Source of the DNA: Crocodylus rhombifer
Lineage: Eukaryota; Chordata; Crocodylia; Crocodylidae
Assembly: GCA_038503035.1 (NCBI GenBank)
Contig: JAVSML010019219.1
Location: 62,001-126,000 of the forward strand
DNA: 64,000 nt
Reading direction: 5' to 3'
The position numbers and the translations under genes were made by a program. Under the pieces are notes generated by a model. It made no database searches. It was not told the DNA's origin and saw only the letters and a list, made by a program, of their open reading frames with translations. Shown here piece after piece: positions 58,001 through 64,000 of the stretch (the stretch's first letter is position 1; each line of letters opens with the position of its first letter).

Positions 58001-61000
58001 CAGATAGCAGCTGTGTTCTCTTCATTACTATTCTGCTTGGTCCATACAGGCATCAGTGCCACAGTGTTGGGGTAGCAGGGAATTTCTTCCACAGCTAGTC
58101 CTCCTGCACTGTTCCCTATGTCATTTGTTCAGTCTTGTTATAGGTTGTTGGGGGGCTCTGTCCTCCACAAAGCCTGTTGTGTTGGCTGAAGTAAGTACAG
58201 GGGAGGGATTTCCAACAGGTATTTCCTCCCAGCCAGGACTCCTATACCTGTACCTCGGGGCTGGGTGTAGAGAGCATCCCATAACCAAGCTGTCATGCTA
58301 TTCATTAGGTTATTACCCAGCCAGAGTCTCCTTTACATTGGCTGGAATTGGTGTGCCTAAAAGCCTGTCCAGAATAGACGGTCTAATAGCCTATGCTCCC
58401 TTGTGGCACCGGGTGCTGTCCCTGTCTTACGCTTTCATTTCTTCTTCCTGGTGGCTGGTCCTGGCACAGTTCAGATCATCCCCACTACTGGTTTTCCTGT
58501 GTGGGTGCCAGTATTGCCTCCTGAAGGGCTAAACTGCAGATGAAGGCAGTCTGGGACCTATTCTTAGGTGTATGAGACAGACTGGGGTGTGCATGTGTGT
58601 TGCTGAGCTGGGGCAGCCTGCCGTAGTCCTTGAACCCTGTCCGCTTTGAGCAGGCAGTTGAATGGGCCAGTGTTACACAGCACCCGAGGAATAACTTCCT
58701 GGATGCCTGAAGGGCACGGTCTCGCTTAGCACCAGACATAAAGTGGAGCAGGTCATAGAGGCAGCGGTGTGGGGGGTTTATCTCTGCCTGGCTGCGTTTG
58801 CAGGCTGCTAGGAGCCGGGCACAGCATCCCAGCCTGCCACTTTGTTCCAAAGCACTTGGCAAGCATGTGTGTGCTAGGAATACTTGTGGAGGGCTCCAGA
58901 GATAATGAGAGGCTGTGCTGAGGGATCTCTTCTTCCTCTGTATGCGCAAGGGCTGATTTACTGGTTATTAAAGAGGGCTGTGACTCCTGGCTTCAAAAGT
59001 TTCTTTTCTAGGTAGCTGCAGGGTGTAACTTCAGTTGCTCAGATGAATTTGGCACTGCTAAGAGGATGAGGCACAAAGGCCCTGGGACCTGGAGTTTTGG
59101 GCCTGACTGCAGACTAGGGACAAGGCTGGGGAGTGAGATTGAGGGCTCTTAGCAGAGCATACAGCCAGTCACAGTTTTATCCCAGGGCTGCCTTTGTGGG
59201 AGAAGTGCCTGGGGCTCTGCCGTGCTCAGTGTAATGAGGGCACGAAACAAGGCCTGCAGACAGAGGAGGGGCGGTTTTGTGGCTACGATGCGGCACTGGC
59301 TCCGTGAGGTCTGTGCTCCATTCCTGGGCCTGTCGCCAACTCCCTGTGTCATCTCGGGCACTTCAATTTTCCAGACTTTGTGCTGCTTCCTTTACCTACG
59401 GAGATTGAGTGTGGGGAGCCTCTCCTGCGGTACATACATATGGTGTCTAGCAAAATGGGCACCACTGTAGTAGCCATCAAGAAAAATCTCCCTCTCAACT
59501 CTGGGAGCCTTCCTTGGCTATCCCCAGGGGAAGGAGCTGGGCGAGGAGATGCTGGTGTGTTTGTCCTGCAGGCTGCGCTTCGGCACAGAGCAGGGGCCGC
59601 AGGAGCAAGGGGCATTTGGGCTGCTCTTAGTAATAAGCTGAGGAGCAACTAAGGAGGGTCAGGGATATGCTCCCTTGAAAAGCCGAGGAGCTGGTGGGTC
59701 TGAAGAAGGACATTTCAGCCTCAGGCCTATATTCCTTGGTGGCCAAGCCTATGGGGGTCACTAGCAAGGTAGCTTGTGAACAGAGCTGGGTGAGAGCTTT
59801 GGGCCAAGACCCGGACCAGGGCCTGCATTATGCAGGACTTGGACAGCTGGCTCTGGAAGTGCCCCAGCCGCTGATTGCAGACCGGCTGGATGAAGAAGCA
59901 CCAACCCATGTCTGGGCTTTTTTGCGTTTTCAGCCTAGAGAAATTAGAAGAGAGTCACTGACATTTGAACTTTCTCTTTGATAATTTCTACACAAAATGC
60001 TTCAAGTCTTTGATCTAAACGCATTCCTGTTTTGGAAATTTCTTTCAATGTTACTGGTGGTGGGGGGAAAGGGGAAGAAAAGTCTGTGGCCAGGTTGGAA
60101 GCTGACAGGAAGTCATTTTCTGTTCATCTGGATATTGTTTTTTGGTTTGCAAAGTTTCCCATATGCCTCAGTCATCAGAGGAGCAAGAGCTCAGCCTTTC
60201 CCGCTCTTCTTGCAAATCCCACCTGCCCAGGTGTGATGGGGTCTGATTAGGAGGACGGGGCATCCTTATTTAGCACAGTCCCAGATACAGTGGGAGAGAG
60301 TGCACTTAACCCACCCCTCCCAGAGGTTGCCAGATGAGCTGTGGGCTGCTGGCACTGTCCTGCTGAGGGGTGATTAATGGGTCCATCTGTCTTGACTAAC
60401 AACTCAGCTGATGCTCATTAGAGGTCTGGGAGTGGCTTACCAGCTCCTCAGACAGGCTCTGATAGGATGAGCGGATGTGGATGAGGAGGGAAGGCTGCAG
60501 GAAACTGTCAGCAAACTAAAGCTCCCTCCTGTGATGGGTGATCCCCAGTGTGAGGTCCCCAGGAGCCAGAGACCTTGATGTGGGTTTGCCCTTCTGACAC
60601 CTTCCGCTGCTCTCTCCCTGCCGACCACTCCCCGACCCCAGCCTTTGTCCTCTGGCTTCCAGCTCCGATCAGAGTTGCTCTGATTCGCGCTGCAGTCTCT
60701 GTGGATGGATACGGCTGCCTCTCGGCCTGAGTGCAAACCGGTTCTGCTGTTGCCCTTTCTGGCTCCCAGCCACCTCCACAGAGTGAACTTCAGTCCTGGC
60801 ACCGGAAATCGGTGAGTGAGGAAGAAGATGTAGCCAACTTCATTTGGAAAAGTGACACCTGGCACAGGTTGTTCAAAGACCTACCAGGAGGGGAAGTGGA
60901 CAGAGAGAATGAAGAGGACGGAGATGCAACTGGATCTGGAGACGGTGAGAAGGCCTACAACAGGATCATCATCAGCAGAAGTGACGGAGATGAGGACAGT

Positions 61001-61172
61001 GAACGAACTGAGAATGTAAACCCCAAATTGGGGCTTGGACTAAAGGACTGTGATTTGGGGTAGGTGAGGGTGGAGGATGAGCGCGCAGGGGAATAAGTGC
61101 ATTTATTGTATCGGGAAGCACGGGTTTCTTAATGCAGTTTTAAAATGTGTGACGGAAAGTCTATGATAGAGG

Positions 61173-61205
61173 ATGTGTGTGTATGTGTGTGTGTATGTGT
61201 GTGTG

Positions 61206-61253
<48 letters not shown>

Positions 61254-61290
61254 TCTCTCTCTCTCTCTCATTTTATTTATATATATAAAA
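61173..61290. repeat. Compound microsatellite (TG)n(TA)n(CT)n
   Basis: TGTG units interrupted by TATG run into an AT run of about 40 bases, then (CT)n to 61,269, then a second TATATA stretch. It sits in CPNE5 intron 1 and is probably length-variable. Confidence 0.95.
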
Positions 61291-62709
61291 AAATGAATCT
61301 TAATCGAAACAAAAAAACCTCCACAGATTCCACCTGTGTCATAACATGAGACTGCATTGCACCATCCCCATAAACTCTACCAGGGCCTCCCTTGCTGTTC
61401 CTGGCATGACAGAAAACATGGACCATGGGCTTTAGACATGTCAGGACTCTGGCAGTTTGTGAAGTGGCAGAAGCAGTTGGGGTCTGAGAGGGCAGAAAAT
61501 GCAAATCGTTAATTTGGGGGTAGGATTTGTGCCTTCCTATGTGCACATGTTAGGCACTAATGCAATGGAACTATTAAGGAATTGGGCATGGGAGGTAGTA
61601 GGGGGAAGCTGATTTCAAGAGGCCTGGACATCCTGGCTGAGCCCCTGATCCCAGGCCCTGTATGTTTTGGGGTTCATTAGAAGCTCCTGGATCATGAATG
61701 AATGTGGGAAAGGTCCTATCTAGACTTGTGCTGCATTGCATTAGCAATATGCAGCAGTGTTTGTGGGTGGATTAGTTCCAGGGATTGAACTAGGGCCCCC
61801 CTGCTTTGCCAAGTACACGGCTGTATAGCTGATGCTAAAGGGCCTTACTAGCAAGCAGAAGCCACCAGAAGTCTCATGAGCCTTTTGCTTGGAGCCATCT
61901 TGACTTCTGCTTCTGCTCATTAAGTCCTTTTTTTTCCTCTGGATGCCAATGAAATACAGCTTCCTCGTAGTGAAACAGAGCAGCTGTTGAGCAGTAACAC
62001 CGCTCAGCAGTCTAGGTGCAAAGCAAAGGAGCATCTTGCTTGGCTGACCTGTGGGAATCCCTAGGGAGGAGGCATTTGGCCGAGTAGGAAGCTAGCCAGG
62101 GTATTGTCCAAAAAGCATGATGGCATTGCTAACGACTGCAGGCGTGCAACGGCCTGCATACTTTCCCCGGTGAACATGGCCCCATGAACTGCTTATGCTA
62201 AGTAATGCTTATTTATCACGTTCATTCTGGTCATGCTTGGGACCACCTGAGTAGAGAGCCTCATTGCGCTGTGCAGACAGAGAATGCACCTGTCACTGCT
62301 GGTTTTATTACGGGAAGTCCCCGATTCTGTTTGAAACGTACCAAGATATTTATTAATGGTTCTCACAGCTACGAATTTGTTTCCTGGTGGTTAAATGGCC
62401 TAGAATTAGCATGTGACAGTCCCCCTGGGCACTGGGCTCCACAGAAAGCAACCTGTTCAGTGCATGGCAAGTCAGGGGTCTGATTCACCCCTATTCTACC
62501 TGGCTACATCAGGGCAAACTCCCTGGCTTCTCATTCGTCCTTGTGTAAATCAGGACTGGGCCTGATATCCCTCTCATCCCAGGATTCAGCCCCTGGCAGC
62601 TCTCCCAGCTTGTGCTTGGGTTTCCTTTTTCCCCAGTGTAACTCTGCAGGCTGAGTGCACTTCAGTCCCTGCTGCGGGTGCTGAGCCCTTCTGAAAATAA
62701 CGCCTAGAC

Positions 62710-62896
62710 CAGGGGCGGGCAATTATTTTGGGCGGAGGGCCGCTTACTGAGTTTTGGCAAGCCGTTGAGGGCCTTATGACAGGCAGCTGGGGGCACATAA
62801 ATATTAATTGTGTTAATTTTGGGGGGGCCCCGCAGGCCAGACAGAATGGCCTGGTGGGCTGCATCTGGCCCCTGGGCTGCATTTTGCCCACTCCGG
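62710..62896 (-). mobile_element. hAT-type MITE, copy 3 (inverted)
   Basis: Reverse-oriented relative of the elements at 19,703 and 21,944. CAGGGGCGGGCAATTATTTT at the left corresponds to their right end, and ATGACAGGCAGC and AATGGCCTGGTGGGCTGCAT are shared in reverse. The right end is mutated (CACTCCGG for CACCCCTG). The target duplication is weak (GCCTAGAC against GGCTGGAT, 5 of 8). This is the most diverged of the three copies. Confidence 0.85.
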
Positions 62897-64000
62897 GGCT
62901 GGATGTACCCAGAGACAGCCTGGCAGTTAAAGCACCACCTTGCAATTGGGGAATCCAGGTCCTTTGGGCAAGTCCTTTCATCTCTTTGCCTTGGTTTCCC
63001 AGCTGTAGCATGGGGCTATGTGGACTGCTTTTCTTCCCAGGGCAATGTGAAGATAAAGGCACTGGAGACTGGGAGTTGTTCAGCTTCTCTGCAAAGAGGG
63101 CCTAAGGGGGCTGCTGTTCACTTTGTAGTGCAACTCCCCCAGATAAATAGCCAGGCCTATGTCTTATATTACTTTTCTCGCAGTAAGATGTCCTGGTGAG
63201 GCCAGTGGAGGCCCTGTTCGTAAAGTTAAACCTACATCTAGGTCTGTACAGAATCAGTGCCAGAAGTACAGTGCCGTATGTTTATTGTAAACAGCAAACC
63301 AAACCAGACCACCATGCAAGAACAAAGTAGCAGGCCTGTGTGACCATCAGAGCCGTGGTTTTGCTTTGAATTTCCCAGTGGTTTTCTGAAGGGGAGAAAA
63401 AGGGAAAAGGAAGAAATTACCTGTGCAAAGTTGGGAATTGAAGCAGGGAGTGCTTGTGCCAGGTTTTCTGATCCAACTCCCATGTATGTGCTTATGTAGG
63501 GGGATTATGTATCCACAGTGAAGACTCAAAGCATGATACCTCCATGCCCCATGTCCTAGTCCATTGGGTTTAACTAAGTTTTAGCTGTGTTCTTTTGCCG
63601 TTCTGCAGGGAGAGAGAGAAAATTCCTAAGGTTACAGAGTGGGGCTGGCAGCGAATCAATACTTTTGTGCTGGAATGACTCCCAGCCCTGGTCGATGGGA
63701 GGATTAGATGGTGACAGAACGAGCTCGCTGTCTAACGAGAAAACCTCCTGAAACCTGTCTTCTCTAATTAAGAGACACCATGAGAAACTCTAGCAAAGAG
63801 AAGCGAAATCAAAGCAACCTCCTAGAGCTTCTCTAACAAGGCCTGAGGACCTAACTGTGCTGAGCAGTCCCACTGCAGGCACAGTCTTCCTTCAGAAGAG
63901 GGACAGGAGGCAGAAATGGTTGTGGGGCTCTGGTGAGGAGGGAAATTTCCTGACCTGGGAGGTCAAGAGGGGCTTAATTCCTGGAAGCCAAAGATTGGAG

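Larger units (their letters stand above)
48367..64000 (+). other. CPNE5: CPNE5 intron 1 (partial)
   Basis: Everything after the donor at 48,367 is inferred to be intron 1, at least 15.6 kb. I searched the reading frames for the expected C2A continuation (NLLDKD-type sequence) and found none. The region contains MITEs, MIR-like pieces, fold-back repeats and microsatellites, listed separately. The longest open frames (58,056-58,532 + and 58,485-58,949 -) have no domain signal and overlap at their ends. Confidence 0.7.

Noticed and set aside
58056..58949. 158- and 154-codon frames on opposite strands in CPNE5 intron 1
   Set aside because: No domain, no splice or start context, and no recognisable similarity. 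Their lengths are within chance for this base composition.

Overview
This is vertebrate nuclear DNA, most likely from a crocodilian and less likely from a turtle. The evidence is the density of CR1 retrotransposons with their typical 3' tails, several hAT miniature elements, an amniote MIR-like SINE, a solo LTR, CpG-poor intergenic sequence, and a first exon sitting in a sharp CpG island. No bacterial, phage or CRISPR signature is present. The lineage call is inference, because no database search was possible.

Layout. Bases 1-47,744 are upstream, mostly non-coding sequence. They hold one 5'-truncated CR1 with an almost open reverse transcriptase frame (about 40,920-42,898), two older and more broken long CR1 copies (about 1,500-4,446 on + and 29,334-30,295 on -), and several short CR1 tails. 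They also hold hAT-type MITEs with intact 8-bp target duplications (19,703; 21,944; 35,053; probably 46,033), a 187-bp perfect-ended hairpin element (38,636), a solo LTR with a 5-bp target duplication (44,118-44,995), and CA/TG-rich tracts. The only cellular coding candidate upstream is a minus-strand terminal exon (9,634-9,947) for a small, hydrophobic, unidentified membrane protein with a lysine-rich tail.

A 400-N gap (47,745-48,144) is followed by a CpG island and the first coding exon of copine-5 (CPNE5, + strand, 48,257-48,366). The exon ends at a canonical donor, just where the first C2 domain begins. The rest of the window (to 64,000) is CPNE5 intron 1; I found no further CPNE5 exon in it.

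The window reads as a gene-poor 5' flank plus the start of one conserved gene, not as a multi-gene system. The most informative signals are a nested transposon pair, a three-copy hAT MITE family, the near-intact CR1 frame, the solo LTR, an upstream ORF ahead of CPNE5, and the unidentified membrane-protein exon. I did not find a convincing previously undescribed biological system.
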